From Terriglobia bacterium (GTDB taxonomy: Bacteria > Acidobacteriota > Terriglobia > UBA7540): DNA of 59,934 nucleotides. A program made the translations under genes and the position numbers. The notes below the pieces were generated by a model. The model did no database searches and was not told the DNA's origin. It saw only the letters and a program-made list of their open reading frames with translations. Of this stretch, positions 7,984 to 17,935 are shown one piece after another (position 1 is the stretch's first letter; each line of letters starts with the position of its first letter). The stretch lies in assembly GCA_030038235.1 (NCBI GenBank), contig JASHPE010000023.1, forward strand, positions 1 through 59,934, written 5' to 3'.

Positions 7984-9252
7984 ATGCCCGTTCTGGAGGC
8001 GATTATGACGCCGAAGAGCGCCCATGAAGCTGCCATGCACAATTTCGATCTGGCGGCGAACGCGCTTAACCTGGAGCCAGATGTCCGGGAAATGATCAAG
8101 TATCCGGAGAGGATTCTGGAAGTTACCCTCCCCGTCCGCATGGACGATGGACACATCCATCGTTTCGAGGGCTTCCGCGTGCAACACAGCACGGCGCGAG
8201 GCCCGGCCAAGGGTGGTATCCGATTCCATCCCAACGTTACGCTTGATGAAGTGAAGGCTTTGGCCACCTGGATGACTTGGAAGTGTGCGGTGGTCAACAT
8301 TCCCTTCGGCGGCGGCAAGGGCGGTGTCACTTGTAGCCCCAAAGATATGTCCCAGCTGGAGTTAGAGCGGCTCACGCGCCGCTACGCCGCCTCGATTCTG
8401 CCGCTGATCGGCCCCGAGAAGGATATCCCGGCACCCGACGTCTACACCAATTCGCAGACCATGGCCTGGATCATGGATACCTTCAGCATGACCAAAGGCT
8501 ATCCGATCCCCGGCGTCGTGACCGGCAAGCCCATTTGTCTGGGCGGATCGCTCGGCCGCAACGAAGCCACGGGTCGCGGAGTGTTTTACACCGTTCTGTC
8601 GGCTCTCGAATTCCTGAAGATCCCAGTCAAGGGCGCGAAGGTGGTGGTCCAGGGGTTCGGTAACGCCGGATCGATCGCCGCTCAGTTGCTCCACGAGGCT
8701 GGCGCGACCGTGATCGCTGTGAGCGACTCTAAAGCCTGTATTTTCAACGCCAAGGGCTTCGATATTCCCAAGCTCATCGCTTACAAGGAGAAGACCGGCC
8801 AGGTGCTGGGCTTCCCGCATTCCGAGGAGATTCAGCCCGACGAGTTGCTGGCGCTGCATTGCGAGATCCTGGTTCCGGCGGCGCTCGAGAACTCCATCGA
8901 CTCGACCAACGCTCCGACCATCCGGGCGAAGGTGGTAGCTGAGGCCGCGAACGGCCCCGTCACTCCTGATGGGGACTCGGTTCTCGAATCCAAGGGCATC
9001 TTCCTCATTCCGGACATCTTGTGCAATGCTGGCGGTGTCACTGTGTCCTACTTCGAGTGGGTGCAGGACGAGCAGCATCTGTTCTGGGATGCCCAGGACG
9101 TTTACAACCGTCTCGAGCGCGTCATGAAGACGAGCTTCGCCGAGGTTCTCAAGATTCACGTCGACCGCAAGGTTCCGATGCGGACTGCAGCTAATATGCT
9201 CGGCATCGGCCGCGTTGCCGAGGCCATCAAGTTCCGCGGCCTCTATCCGTGA
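7984..9252 (+). CDS. gdhA: Glutamate dehydrogenase (Glu/Leu/Phe/Val family)
   Basis: This cytoplasmic enzyme interconverts glutamate and 2-oxoglutarate plus ammonia using NAD(P). It has 422 residues, the usual size for hexameric GDH. Visible hallmarks are KGGIRFHP near residue 76, and the dimerisation and glycine-rich segment PFGGGKGGV at about 106-114, containing the active-site lysine. The N-terminal half carries the substrate domain. The Rossmann segment GFGNAGS is near 224-230, followed by an acidic strand end and the ANGP(V)TPDGD loop. An excellent ribosome site (AAAGGAGGT, nine bases before ATG 7984) predicts high expression. A small His-rich gene follows in the same direction. Cofactor preference is not settled from the sequence. 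Confidence 0.97.
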   Translation: MPVLEAIMTPKSAHEAAMHNFDLAANALNLEPDVREMIKYPERILEVTLPVRMDDGHIHRFEGFRVQHSTARGPAKGGIRFHPNVTLDEVKALATWMTWKCAVVNIPFGGGKGGVTCSPKDMSQLELERLTRRYAASILPLIGPEKDIPAPDVYTNSQTMAWIMDTFSMTKGYPIPGVVTGKPICLGGSLGRNEATGRGVFYTVLSALEFLKIPVKGAKVVVQGFGNAGSIAAQLLHEAGATVIAVSDSKACIFNAKGFDIPKLIAYKEKTGQVLGFPHSEEIQPDELLALHCEILVPAALENSIDSTNAPTIRAKVVAEAANGPVTPDGDSVLESKGIFLIPDILCNAGGVTVSYFEWVQDEQHLFWDAQDVYNRLERVMKTSFAEVLKIHVDRKVPMRTAANMLGIGRVAEAIKFRGLYP

Positions 9253-9414
9253 GGCATAAGTGCCGCTTGGACCGGTCGCGGTAGACGGTTACCGGTGCTG
9301 TGCGGGGGGCCCGCAGCCGCGGCGCGCCCCTTCTCTGATTGTGGTGCATTCTTGTAGCGCAGCCATCCTGGCTGCAAAGCAACGATCAACCATCCGCAGC
9401 CCACGGAGGGAGCC

Positions 9415-9675
9415 ATGAGATACGACGTCCTGTTCAGGTTTCGGGAGCCTGGTCAATTCCCGGAAGAACGCAGTTTGGATGAGCCCATCACGCTGGAAAA
9501 GGGCGAGACAGCCTTGATTCCGGACGTGGGCGATCAGGTCACTTATCCTTACGGCGGACGGGTCACCGATTTCAACGTGCTGAGCCGCCGGTTTTCCTAC
9601 CACGACCATCACTGCACGGTCAACATCGAGGTTGGGCACCCGCATGCCCATGCGGTCGTGAGCCCGACCGAGTGA
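9415..9675 (+). CDS. Small conserved-looking hypothetical protein, His-rich tail
   Basis: An 86-residue soluble protein, preceded by GGAGGG seven bases before ATG 9415. It has no signal peptide. The first 50 residues alternate charged and hydrophobic positions, suggesting a small beta-barrel (V-L-F-R-F...T-L-E-K-G-E-T-A-L-I-P). The second half contains YHDHHC and HPHAHA, which could bind a metal. It lies 160 bp behind glutamate dehydrogenase and ends at a strong hairpin. I do not recognise a family. Real-gene status is supported by the ribosome site, codon use like its neighbours and the terminator just downstream. Confidence 0.72.
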   Translation: MRYDVLFRFREPGQFPEERSLDEPITLEKGETALIPDVGDQVTYPYGGRVTDFNVLSRRFSYHDHHCTVNIEVGHPHAHAVVSPTE

Positions 9676-9680
9676 GATTC

Positions 9681-9709
9681 GAGCCGGCCGGTTTTGCACC
9701 GGCCGGCTC
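9681..9709. terminator. Strong hairpin between converging genes
   Basis: A perfect 12-bp GC-rich stem (GAGCCGGCCGGT, 9681-9692, with ACCGGCCGGCTC, 9698-9709) has a five-base loop. It sits six bases after the stop of the 86-residue gene and 41 bases from the stop of the minus-strand propeller gene. There is no clear T-tract, so it is a candidate bidirectional terminator or mRNA-stabilising hairpin. Confidence 0.7.
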
Positions 9710-9750
9710 TCACACCTGACAATTGATGTTAGGGACACCCGGGAAGTCGC

Positions 9751-10818
9751 CTAGAACTGGTTGGCGAAAAACCCGCGGAACGGCGGCGTGATACCCGTGT
9801 AGTCTCCCACAACCTTGGCATCGTACGGCCCATTCAATAGCCCCGGCCCCGAGCCGTTCACTCCGATTTGCCCGTAGCTCCAGACGATCATGCTTTGAGG
9901 ATTGATCTCGATCACCTGGCCATCGAACTGGTTGCTGATCAGCGTATTGCCGTTGCACATGCGAATCGCCCGGCTGGGAGTTGGATCGCTGACGCTGCCC
10001 TGCTGGGTGTTCGTATAGTAGACGAAGTCCACGGTCCCACCCGGCGTCACTTGCAGGATCCGGTTGTTGCCCCCGTCTGTGATCACCGTATCAAAGTTGC
10101 AAACCCGGCTCGCAAATGCAGCCGCGTTCAAAACGTTAGGATTGCCGCTGTTGTTGAAGGACCACACGATCTGCTTGGCCGGGTTGACCTCGATCACGCG
10201 ATTGTTGCTCTCATCGGCGATCAGGATGTGGCCATTCTCAAGCAACTCGGCCGAGTTGGGGCTATTCAACTGGTCAGGACCATTGCCCGCAACGCCGGTC
10301 TCGCCATATTGCCAGACGATCTGCTTCTGCTGCGTCACTTCGATCACGCGATCGTTGCCCTGGTCGGTGATGAGGACGTCGCCGTTAGGCAGGAAGGTGG
10401 ATTCCACCGGCGTGTTCAACTGGTCGTAACCGGAACCGGTTACGCCGGCCATGCCATACTGCCACAGGATATCGCCGGCCTGGTTTACCACGAAGACTCG
10501 GTTGTCCGGGCAGGGAGCGTTCTCACAGCCGGATTCCGTGCCTTGCGGGGCGCCTGTGCCCGAGATCAGGGTCAAATCGCCGACGCGCTGCGCGTCGTTG
10601 GGCGCCACCACAGAATTCGGTCCGGCCACGCTCGATCCGTTGCCGAACTGCCACACGATCTGGTTGGTTGTCGGATTAACTTCGATCACCCGGTTGTTGA
10701 ATTGATCGGAAATCAGGATATTGCCGGGAGTGTTGTAATTGCCCTGCGCGCCGGCTGAGACAACAGCCAGCAGCGCCACCGAAACGATCAAAACCCAAAG
10801 CCTCACTTGGTTCTGCAC
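9751..10818 (-). CDS. Secreted beta-propeller protein (NHL/PQQ-like repeats)
   Basis: An exported propeller protein of 355 residues. I chose GTG 10818 because AAGGAGGA lies seven bases before it and it gives a clean signal peptide (VRLWVLIVSVALLAVVSAGAQ). The longer ATG start at 10878 would put 20 polar residues before that. The mature protein has six or seven repeats of about 42-50 residues built on [I/V]LI[S/A]DQ.NNRVIEV.P...IVWQ[Y/F]G, combining NHL-type and PQQ-type signatures. No catalytic residues are evident; such proteins usually bind ligands or surfaces in the periplasm or outside the cell. Two more propeller proteins (49909, 51757) are in this window. Confidence 0.85.
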   Translation of the reverse strand: MQNQVRLWVLIVSVALLAVVSAGAQGNYNTPGNILISDQFNNRVIEVNPTTNQIVWQFGNGSSVAGPNSVVAPNDAQRVGDLTLISGTGAPQGTESGCENAPCPDNRVFVVNQAGDILWQYGMAGVTGSGYDQLNTPVESTFLPNGDVLITDQGNDRVIEVTQQKQIVWQYGETGVAGNGPDQLNSPNSAELLENGHILIADESNNRVIEVNPAKQIVWSFNNSGNPNVLNAAAFASRVCNFDTVITDGGNNRILQVTPGGTVDFVYYTNTQQGSVSDPTPSRAIRMCNGNTLISNQFDGQVIEINPQSMIVWSYGQIGVNGSGPGLLNGPYDAKVVGDYTGITPPFRGFFANQF

Positions 10819-10953
10819 GTCTGAATCCTCCTTGGCGTTCGCCGTTAGTTGTGGTGCGTCCCCCATTGATGTGCCCATGCAGATTAGCAGGCCAAGTCGA
10901 GTGCTGGTGTCACAGGAATGTCAAGGTTTTGTCAAAAGGAGAGACGGTCCTGA

Positions 10954-10996
10954 TTTCAGACGTAGGGCGGTTCACGAACCGCCCCTACGTCTGAAA
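10954..10996. repeat. Long palindrome between propeller and LytTR genes
   Basis: A 20-21-nt stem (10954-10973 with 10976-10996, one bulged C, two-base loop) is built around ACGTAGGGCGGTTC. It is located 26 bp after the regulator's stop, on the path toward the propeller gene. It may end the regulator transcript, or be a REP-type dispersed palindrome. Confidence 0.7.
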
Positions 10997-11021
10997 TTCG
11001 AAAGGGTAGACAAAACGACGG

Positions 11022-11804
11022 TCAATCCGTGGGGAATCCTTCCGTTCCGGCCCAGAACGCGGCCAGGGACCGGAGATTCTGTTTATACGTGCGGGTGACA
11101 GCGTATTCTCTTCCGTCTCGGACGCGGAGCTGATACTCGCCGGTGGCGCAGGGGCGGATCTCTTGCACGAAAGAGGCATTCACCAGGACCGAGCGGTGGA
11201 TTCGGACAAACCCATAGGGTTTGAGCTTCTCGGCGATCGTGGAAATCGATTCGCGCAGTAGATGCGACCCTTTCTCCTGCTGAAGCAGGACATAGTTGCC
11301 CTCCGCCTGCACCACGACGACATCACGAGGATCGATAAACAGAAGTCTCCCGTTGCTCTTGATGCCGATCTTGGAGGAGTACTGCCGGCTTAACGCCTGC
11401 AGGTGGGGCATCAGGTCAACGAGTTTGGCCGCTCGCTCGCTTGCCGTCCTTCGACAAGCAAACTCGACCGCCTCCTTCACACGTTCGTCGGTAAACGGTT
11501 TCAGGACATAGTCCACGGCATGTCTTTCGAAGGCCGCAACCGCATACTGCGCGTACGCGGTAACGAAGACCACGGAGGGCAGCGGACGCTCGTATCGCTG
11601 CAGACGAGCCACCAAGTCGAGGCCCGAAAGCTCCGGCATGCTGATGTCGAGCAGCATCACGTCGTAGGTGGCTTTTGACAAGTACTCCAGCGCCTCGATA
11701 GCGTCGTCCGCGGAATCGAATCGCTCGACGTCGGGATTGGCGGTCAAAACCCTTGCCAGGGCGGCACGGGCCAGGGGTTCGTCATCAACGATGAGAACGC
11801 GCAT
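11022..11804 (-). CDS. LytTR-family response regulator
   Basis: A two-component response regulator of 260 residues, partner of the kinase just upstream. The receiver domain (1-120) shows the acidic pair DDE at 7-9, phospho-acceptor Asp53 (MLLDISMPE), the conserved Thr in FVTAY and Lys in VLKPF. The LytTR DNA-binding domain (about 145-250) contains the hallmark V.QAEGNYVLLQ and RIHRSVLVN segments. I chose ATG 11804 because GGGGGAGGAG precedes it by six bases; it also overlaps the kinase stop by 20 bases, implying translational coupling. The first ATG-less upstream extension adds 14 residues with no function. LytTR regulators commonly control cell-surface or stress genes; targets are not evident here. 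Confidence 0.95.
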   Translation of the reverse strand: MRVLIVDDEPLARAALARVLTANPDVERFDSADDAIEALEYLSKATYDVMLLDISMPELSGLDLVARLQRYERPLPSVVFVTAYAQYAVAAFERHAVDYVLKPFTDERVKEAVEFACRRTASERAAKLVDLMPHLQALSRQYSSKIGIKSNGRLLFIDPRDVVVVQAEGNYVLLQQEKGSHLLRESISTIAEKLKPYGFVRIHRSVLVNASFVQEIRPCATGEYQLRVRDGREYAVTRTYKQNLRSLAAFWAGTEGFPTD

Positions 11805-12927
11805 AACGCTCCTCCCCCTCGGTGATTTTCCGGGCCGGGCGGCCACGCGCCCAGGCCGGCCGCGAGTCCAAGGCCGGCACGGTCACCGTCACGGTGGCGA
11901 TGCGGTCTTGAGCGACGGTGAAACGCAGGCACGCGTCACCCGCATACAGATATCGCAGACGTGCCTCGACGTTGCGCAGGCCCACACCCGCACCATTGGA
12001 GGCGGTGCCGCCCACACTGTTGCGCAGCCGGATGGTCAGCAGCCCATCGGCCGCGCTCGCCGCGACTTCAATCCAACCGCCCTCTCGGGCCGGCGCAACA
12101 CCGTGTCGAACAGCATTCTCGAGCAGCGGCTGAAGGAGCATCTGAGGCACCAGCAGCCGGCCGGTCTCCGGAGCGACCATCCACTCGATCTTGAGCCGGT
12201 CCCCGAAGCGCATCTTCTCGAGATCGAGATATTCCCTGGCAAATCGCAATTCGTCCTGAAAGGGAATCAGGTCTGAGCTGTCGCGGTCGAGCGCCGTCCG
12301 CAGCAGATTCGACAGCTTGATGATCATGCCTTTGGCGCTCCGGGGATCGCCGTCAATCAGGGTTGCGATGCCATGCAGGGTGTTAAAGAGAAAGTGCGGA
12401 TGGAGCTGCATCTTCAGTGCCTGCAGCTCGCTTGCGGCCAGCGCCTGCTGATATTCGTATCTCTCACGCTCTTCGCGCCGCAGGCGTTTCAGGTATTCGT
12501 AAGCGTGGGCGGCTACGACGATGGCAACATAGATGAAAACCTGATCGGCAAATCCGGTCCGAATTATGTAAAGCCAGGTATGAAAGGAATGCGGCAAGGT
12601 GTGGTCAGAGAGAGGAACCACCAGCCAGAGCATGCTCGTCTGAACCAGGAGAAAAGGCACCGCTCCCAGGCTCCAGAGGAGCACATAGCGAAAACGGCTC
12701 CGCGAAGAAGTGAGGTGCTTTCCAACCAGATAGAAAATCGGCGGGCTCCAGAATGCCAACGCCAGTCCTCGCAGAGCTACCAGGACCAGGAGGGCGAGTA
12801 ACGAGGGCCAAAGATGCCGTGGATCCGGAGGCTGGTACTGCAAGCCCATGAGAGTTGCGAACCCGCACCAGAAGGCGATCGACTTTAAGTAGGCCCTGGC
12901 GATGCCGCGGAGAGATGGCAACTTCAT
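11785..12927 (-). CDS. LytS/YehU-type sensor histidine kinase
   Basis: A 380-residue membrane sensor kinase paired with the LytTR regulator. Four hydrophobic segments span residues about 12-142, a shorter sensor than in the kinase at 3336. A coiled linker precedes the phospho-acceptor motif HPHFLFNTLHG (His178). The HATPase domain carries the N-box QPLLENAVRHG (Asn271) and VGLRNVEARLRYLY near 330. The usual Asp of the DxGxG box is replaced by Asn (LRNSVGG), which is seen in other members of this kinase group. The gene ends 20 bases inside the regulator gene. The stimulus is unknown. Confidence 0.95.
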   Translation of the reverse strand: MKLPSLRGIARAYLKSIAFWCGFATLMGLQYQPPDPRHLWPSLLALLVLVALRGLALAFWSPPIFYLVGKHLTSSRSRFRYVLLWSLGAVPFLLVQTSMLWLVVPLSDHTLPHSFHTWLYIIRTGFADQVFIYVAIVVAAHAYEYLKRLRREERERYEYQQALAASELQALKMQLHPHFLFNTLHGIATLIDGDPRSAKGMIIKLSNLLRTALDRDSSDLIPFQDELRFAREYLDLEKMRFGDRLKIEWMVAPETGRLLVPQMLLQPLLENAVRHGVAPAREGGWIEVAASAADGLLTIRLRNSVGGTASNGAGVGLRNVEARLRYLYAGDACLRFTVAQDRIATVTVTVPALDSRPAWARGRPARKITEGEERYARSHR

Positions 12928-13037
12928 GGTGTCATTCTACTTCCTGGGGAGCGCTACGGCTAGATGCAAGGTGCGAGGTTACGGATTTCAGCAGCGACCC
13001 TACAGCTCTTGCGGATGGGGCCTGCCGGCAAAGGGAG

Positions 13038-13122
13038 TGGTAGTTCGGTCCGACGTAGCGGCGGCTTTACGCCGCCATCCAAATGGCGGGATAACCCGCC
13101 GCTACGGCAAACCGAACCACCA
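13038..13122. repeat. Nested palindromic REP element
   Basis: The inner stem GTAGCGGCGG (13055-13064) pairs with CCGCCGCTAC (13096-13105), with secondary pairing inside (GCCGCC/GGCGGG). An outer imperfect pairing uses GTTCGGT and ACCGAAC. It lies in the 258-bp gap between the LytS kinase and the TPR lipoprotein gene. Upstream start codons of the TPR frame fall inside it and are rejected. Confidence 0.65.
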
Positions 13123-13185
13123 GGGGCAAAGGGCCGCCCTGTTCAGCCTCGAACCCTTCGCAGTACAATACCTTCGAGGACCGAG

Positions 13186-15534
13186 ATGATCGTCGACATG
13201 CCCGCGGATTCGCCACCTCCACGCCCCAACTGCGCCCCACGCCGACAGAGGCGCCGCGCGCGGTCTCGCGTGTGGATGCGGGGCGTTGTACTGCTGGTGC
13301 TTGCGCTTGGGGCCTGCTCGCGCGATCCCAACGTGAAGAAGCGGAAATACCTTGAGAGCGGCGATCGCTATTTTGCCCAGCAGAACTACCGCTCGGCGAT
13401 CATCCAGTACGCCAACGCGGTCAAGATCGACCCGAACTACGAGCAGGCCCACTATAAGCTTGCCGAATGTTACCTCAAGTTGAGCATGTGGGACGACGCT
13501 TATCGCCAGTTGGACCGCGCTGTGAGCGAGAAGCCCGGCGATCTGAAGGCGCAGGTCACGATGGGCAACCTGCTGCTGGCGGCGAAGGAGTTCTCGCACG
13601 CGCATGATATCGCGCGCGGCGTGCTTGAAAAAGATCCGAACAACGTGGACGGGCATATTCTGCTGGCCAACTCCGATGCCGGGCTGAATAACGCCGAGGC
13701 TTCGCTCAAGGAGATGCAGGGCGCAATCGAGCTGGCGCCGGATCGTGCGGGCAGCTATTTGAATATGGGCGCACTCCAGATGCACAGCAAGGACCCCGCG
13801 CAGGCCGAGTCCGATTTCAAGAGAGCGGTCGAACTCGATCCCAAGTCGATGGCCGCGGAGCTGGCGCTCGGGAACTTCTACGCCACGGAGCGGCGCTTCC
13901 CCGAAGCCGAGACGGAATTCCAGAAGGCTGTGGCTCTCGATCGCAAGAACCCGGTGGGTTACGGGGCGCTGGCGCGGCTGTATCTCCTGGAGGGAGAACG
14001 GGACAAGGCCGAGCAAGAAATGCGCGACGCCAAAGCTGCGGCGCCCAACGATGCGACCGCCTACCGGATGCTCGGAGACTTTTACTTCGCTGCGGGCGAT
14101 GTCGACAAGTCAATCGCCGAGTATTCCAACATCGTTCAACAGCACCCCAAAGACGCAACGGCGAGAGACAATTACATCCAGCTCCTGATCCTCAGGGGCA
14201 GGTTGGACGATGCCGCCAAGGCCGACGACCAGCTCCTGAAGTCCAATCCCAAGGATGTGCGGGGCCTGATTCTGCGCGGCCAGATCCTGACGGCGCAGGG
14301 CAAAGCCGGGGACGCCATCCAGGCCCTGCAGTCCGCGCTCCGGGGCGAGCCGGACAACGCCCTGGCGCACTACCATCTCGGGTTGGCCTTCGCCGCCAAC
14401 GGCGATCAGGACCGGGCGCAGACCGAGTGGCAGGAGGCGGTGCGACTGCGGCCCAACATGGTGGAGGCTTACCGGGCACTGGCGACAACCGCCATCCGCA
14501 AGGGCGACCTGGACTTGCTGGCGCAGACCGGCAACACCCTTGTGAAGGTGGAACCGAACTCAGCCGAAGGCTATGTCTACCGCGCGGCTGCCAGCGCGGG
14601 CCATAACGATGACTCGGACGCCGAGGCCGACCTCGAAAAGGCAATCGCCATCGCGCCCAAAGTTCCCATGGTCTACATCCGTATGGGCGCGCTGCGCATG
14701 CAGGAGAAAAAGGACGCCGAAGCTGAGAAATTCTACCAGCAGGCCCTCGATCTCGATCCCCAATCGTATGAAGCACTGAATGGCCTGGTGACGGCCTATG
14801 CCGACCAGAAGCAGGTGGGGAAGGCGCTGCCCATTGTTCAGTCCTACATCCAAAAATCGCCCGATAATGCCGGGTTTTACCTGCTGCTGGGCGGCATTTA
14901 CACGGATCTTCGTCAGTTCGATCAGGCCGCGGCGGCGATCGATCGCTCGCTCGAGATTCAGCCCAAGGATCCGAGCGCCTATCTGCTGCTGGCGCAGGTC
15001 CAGGCGGCGCAAGGGAAGCCCAACGACGCCCTTGCTACCTACCAGCGCGCGATCCAGCAGACGCCCAAGGATCCCCGCCCCTATGTAGCGATGGGCGTGC
15101 TTCAGAACAGGCTGGGGCAGTGGCAACAGGCTGTGCAAAGTTACCAGAAGGCCCTGCAGCTTCAGGCTGACCTTCCACAGGCCGCCAACAACCTGGCTTA
15201 CGTGATGCTCGAGCACGGCCAGAATCCGGATGAGGCGCTGTCACTCGCGCAAACCGCCAAGCGCGGCATGCCGAACGATCCCCAAGTGGCTGACACGTTG
15301 GGCTGGGCTTACTTCAAAAAGGGCAGCGTGGAACTTGCCATCACCACCTTGCAGGACGCCGAGCGCGAGTCTCCCGATAACGCGGACATTCACTATCATC
15401 TGGGCCTCGCTTACGACAAGGAGAATAATTCGCGACAGGCGCGCTCCGAGCTGGAGCTGGCCCTCAAGCTGAATCCGAACGGCCCGCATTCGGGTGATAT
15501 CAAGGACGCGCTCGAGGGTTCGCACATCCAGTAG
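13186..15534 (+). CDS. TPR-repeat lipoprotein
   Basis: A 782-residue membrane-anchored scaffold protein. From ATG 13186 (GAGGA seven bases before) it has a basic N-region, a hydrophobic stretch and the lipobox LGAC with Cys44, so it should be lipidated after export. The rest consists of about 20 consecutive tetratricopeptide repeats of 34 residues (A...G....A...Y..A L...P pattern), for protein-protein contacts. Large TPR lipoproteins of this type occur with exopolysaccharide or cell-envelope machinery, and no such genes are adjacent here. The frame is open to 12964, but that extension crosses a REP palindrome. An ATG at 13276 would give a shorter leader and is possible. Confidence 0.93.
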   Translation: MIVDMPADSPPPRPNCAPRRQRRRARSRVWMRGVVLLVLALGACSRDPNVKKRKYLESGDRYFAQQNYRSAIIQYANAVKIDPNYEQAHYKLAECYLKLSMWDDAYRQLDRAVSEKPGDLKAQVTMGNLLLAAKEFSHAHDIARGVLEKDPNNVDGHILLANSDAGLNNAEASLKEMQGAIELAPDRAGSYLNMGALQMHSKDPAQAESDFKRAVELDPKSMAAELALGNFYATERRFPEAETEFQKAVALDRKNPVGYGALARLYLLEGERDKAEQEMRDAKAAAPNDATAYRMLGDFYFAAGDVDKSIAEYSNIVQQHPKDATARDNYIQLLILRGRLDDAAKADDQLLKSNPKDVRGLILRGQILTAQGKAGDAIQALQSALRGEPDNALAHYHLGLAFAANGDQDRAQTEWQEAVRLRPNMVEAYRALATTAIRKGDLDLLAQTGNTLVKVEPNSAEGYVYRAAASAGHNDDSDAEADLEKAIAIAPKVPMVYIRMGALRMQEKKDAEAEKFYQQALDLDPQSYEALNGLVTAYADQKQVGKALPIVQSYIQKSPDNAGFYLLLGGIYTDLRQFDQAAAAIDRSLEIQPKDPSAYLLLAQVQAAQGKPNDALATYQRAIQQTPKDPRPYVAMGVLQNRLGQWQQAVQSYQKALQLQADLPQAANNLAYVMLEHGQNPDEALSLAQTAKRGMPNDPQVADTLGWAYFKKGSVELAITTLQDAERESPDNADIHYHLGLAYDKENNSRQARSELELALKLNPNGPHSGDIKDALEGSHIQ

Positions 15535-15650
15535 ACCGGTCGGGACGCCGGCTCCGGGCGCCCACAGTGCGTATTCGAGGCAAACCCCCACCGATTTCTG
15601 AGCTACAATGGCCGAGACGCTGGGAGGCCCCGGTCTCCAGCCCGGATCTC

Positions 15651-16082
15651 ATGCCAAAAAGCCGCACAGCGCGCGCGCTTCATCGTGGCCAGGCCGTGTC
15701 CGATGATGTGTTCATTCCTGAAAAGCTCTACTTTCGCATCGGCGAAGTCAGCAGGCTGACGCGCACCAAGGCATACGTGCTCCGCTATTGGGAGACGGAG
15801 TTCCCGACGTTGCGTCCCGGCAAGAGCTCGACCGGTCACCGTCTTTATCGACGGCGCGATGTCGAGATGGTGCTCGAAATCCGGCGTTTGCTTTACGGGC
15901 AAGGGTTCACCATCGACGGCGCACGCAAGCTGCTGGCCGGGCCGTCCGGGCGTGAAAAGACCGGGCAGAAGCATTTATTCTCAGCAGCGGCATCCGGCGC
16001 GGAGGCTCCGCGCCTGCGCGAGATCCGGCGCGAGTTGCAGGGGATACTCTCGATCCTCTCGCGGAAGCTGCCCCACTCTTGA
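15651..16082 (+). CDS. MerR-family transcriptional regulator
   Basis: A 143-residue DNA-binding protein. The MerR winged helix-turn-helix runs from about residue 28 to 95, with [21 protein letters not shown], then the R-P-G-K-S...G-H-R-L-Y-R-R-R-D wing and [12 protein letters not shown]. The C-terminal 45 residues are short and helical, without the cysteine signature of metal sensors, so the signal is unknown. ATG 15651 gives a normal MerR length; the longer frame from 15567 adds unmatched sequence. It ends 48 bp before tRNA-Pro. Members with this short architecture are often general stress or heat-shock-like regulators. Confidence 0.92.
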   Translation: MPKSRTARALHRGQAVSDDVFIPEKLYFRIGEVSRLTRTKAYVLRYWETEFPTLRPGKSSTGHRLYRRRDVEMVLEIRRLLYGQGFTIDGARKLLAGPSGREKTGQKHLFSAAASGAEAPRLREIRRELQGILSILSRKLPHS

Positions 16083-16130
16083 CGCCTGCGAGCCGCACCT
16101 TGTAACCTGTAACCAACGAAATCGATCACT

Positions 16131-16207
16131 CGGGACGTGGCGCAGCCTGGTAGCGCACTTGCTTGGGGTGCAAGGGGTCGCCAGTTCAAATCTGGCCGTC
16201 CCGACCA
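16131..16207 (+). tRNA. tRNA-Pro (anticodon GGG)
   Basis: A full 77-nt cloverleaf. The acceptor stem CGGGACG pairs with CGTCCCG, and the D-arm is GCGC...GCGC. The anticodon arm is CTTGC-TTGGGGT-GCAAG with GGG at positions 34-36. The T-arm carries GTTCAAATC, and CCA is encoded at the end. It decodes CCC and CCU. It stands alone between the MerR gene and the oxidoreductase gene; no integrase or attachment-site duplication is seen. Confidence 0.97.
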
Positions 16208-16325
16208 AATCCTTCCGCTCCCATTCGATTCCAAGTTCAATGCGCGTTGATAGCGAAATCGGAGTACTATCGGGGCTTGCGGAAAATTCTGCATGGGCGA
16301 GGAAATAGGCCAAAGGGAGGGTGCC

Positions 16326-17879
16326 GTGGTTGAGGGGAAGAAAAATCTGCTGACGAGGCGCGAATTTGTAGGAGCGGCAGCTTCGGCCGCATCATTTATG
16401 ATCGTTCCACGCCGCGTGCTTGGAGGACCGGGTTACGTGCCGCCGAGCGATCGCGTGAACGTGGCGTCGATCGGCATGGGGCGGCAGGGCCAGGCCGTGA
16501 CCATGGAAATGATGGGACATCCTGACGTGCAGATCGTGGCGGTGTGCGACTGCAACCGAGAATCGCGAAACTACGCCGAGTATGGCGACAACGATCTGTT
16601 GAAGCAGGCTCGCCGTTTGTTGGGCCCTGGGTACGAACATTGGGGCGAAGACCTGGCGTCGCCCGGACGCGTCCAGCTTACGCACGAGTTCTCCACCAGC
16701 CTTGGTATGGGCGGACGCGACCCTGCGAAGCGCGTGGTGGAAGCGTATTACGGATCGCGGAACGGGTCCGCGTCCGGCTCTTACAAAGGTTGCAACGCCT
16801 ACGTGGATTTCCGCGAACTGCTCGATAAGGAATCGGACCTCGACGCGGTCTACGTCGCCACGCCCGATCACTGGCACGCGGCGATCTCGATGGCGGCGAT
16901 GCGCAAGCACAAGCACGTGCTGTGTCAGAAACCCATGACCCACAATATCGGCGACGCGCGCCGCGTGGCGCAAATGTCGCGCGAGATGAACGTGGTCGGC
17001 TCGCTGCCGGTGAACAATCCCTCGACCGATTCCACGAGGCTGATTTCCGACTGGCTCGCCGACGGCGCCATCGGTCAGGTGCGTGAGGTCCACAACTGGT
17101 CAAGCCGTCCGTTCTGGGCGCAGGGAATTGGACGGCCGCAGGACGAGGACCCGGTTCCTGAAGGACTCGATTGGGACCTGTGGCTTGGCCCTGCCCCCGA
17201 GCGGCCGTTCAGCAAGGTATACCTGCCGTTTGTGTGGCGCGGTTGGTACGACTTCGGTGACGGATCGTTTGGCGACATGGGCTGCTACAGTTTTGCCGGC
17301 GTGTTCAAGATCCTCAATCTCACGCCGCCGACCACGGTGGAGGCGAGCTCGAGCGAAGCGTGGGACGAGACATACCCCAAGGCTTCCATGGTGACCCTGA
17401 ATTTCCCGGAGAACGGTGGACGGCCGCCGGTGCGCATGTCCTGGTACGACGGCGGGCTGCGTCCGCCGCGTCCGGCCGGCTTGAGCGAACGCGATCAAAG
17501 GCTGTTCGAGGGCGGCGAGGACAACGAAGGCATCATGTACGTCGGCGACAAAGGCATTCTGCTCGCGGGGTTCAACGGCAATAATCCGCGCGTCTATCCC
17601 GAATCGCCGAAGTATCGGGCGCCGGCGCCGCAACAGCACGGCGGACAGCACTCCGACCCGGCAATCGACCAGTGGATCGCTGCCTGCAAAGGCGGACCGG
17701 CTCCGCTCGCCAATTTCGAATCGCAAAGCCCGGTAACCGAAGCTTTCCTGCTCGGCTGCATCGCCCAACACTTTCCGGGCCAGCTCATCGAATGGGACAC
17801 GGCGGCGATGCGGATCACGAACTCCGACAAGCTCAACGCCTATGTCGATCCGCCGTATCGCAGCGCTTATAAGATCTGA
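16326..17879 (+). CDS. Tat-exported Gfo/Idh/MocA-family oxidoreductase
   Basis: An NAD(P)-dependent sugar or inositol-type oxidoreductase of 517 residues. GTG 16326 is preferred because AAAGGGAGG ends five bases before it; an ATG 33 bases upstream adds nothing useful. The N-terminus is a twin-arginine signal ([17 protein letters not shown]), so it is exported folded. The Rossmann segment ([14 protein letters not shown]) starts near residue 43. The cofactor-stabilising motif is QKP ([10 protein letters not shown]) rather than the common EKP. The [11 protein letters not shown] region and C-terminal beta-sheet are typical of the secreted subfamily found in Acidobacteriota and Planctomycetota. 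The next genes also encode exported proteins, suggesting a periplasmic sugar or glycan breakdown function. Confidence 0.93.
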   Translation: MVEGKKNLLTRREFVGAAASAASFMIVPRRVLGGPGYVPPSDRVNVASIGMGRQGQAVTMEMMGHPDVQIVAVCDCNRESRNYAEYGDNDLLKQARRLLGPGYEHWGEDLASPGRVQLTHEFSTSLGMGGRDPAKRVVEAYYGSRNGSASGSYKGCNAYVDFRELLDKESDLDAVYVATPDHWHAAISMAAMRKHKHVLCQKPMTHNIGDARRVAQMSREMNVVGSLPVNNPSTDSTRLISDWLADGAIGQVREVHNWSSRPFWAQGIGRPQDEDPVPEGLDWDLWLGPAPERPFSKVYLPFVWRGWYDFGDGSFGDMGCYSFAGVFKILNLTPPTTVEASSSEAWDETYPKASMVTLNFPENGGRPPVRMSWYDGGLRPPRPAGLSERDQRLFEGGEDNEGIMYVGDKGILLAGFNGNNPRVYPESPKYRAPAPQQHGGQHSDPAIDQWIAACKGGPAPLANFESQSPVTEAFLLGCIAQHFPGQLIEWDTAAMRITNSDKLNAYVDPPYRSAYKI

Positions 17880-17935
17880 GAGTGTGTTGAAAAACTCTCC
17901 GGCGCGAGATGGCCGTGAATCGGGGAGCGAAGACG

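Noticed and set aside
16131-16207. Integration site at the tRNA-Pro gene
   Set aside because: No integrase, no duplicated tRNA 3' end and no foreign-looking genes follow.
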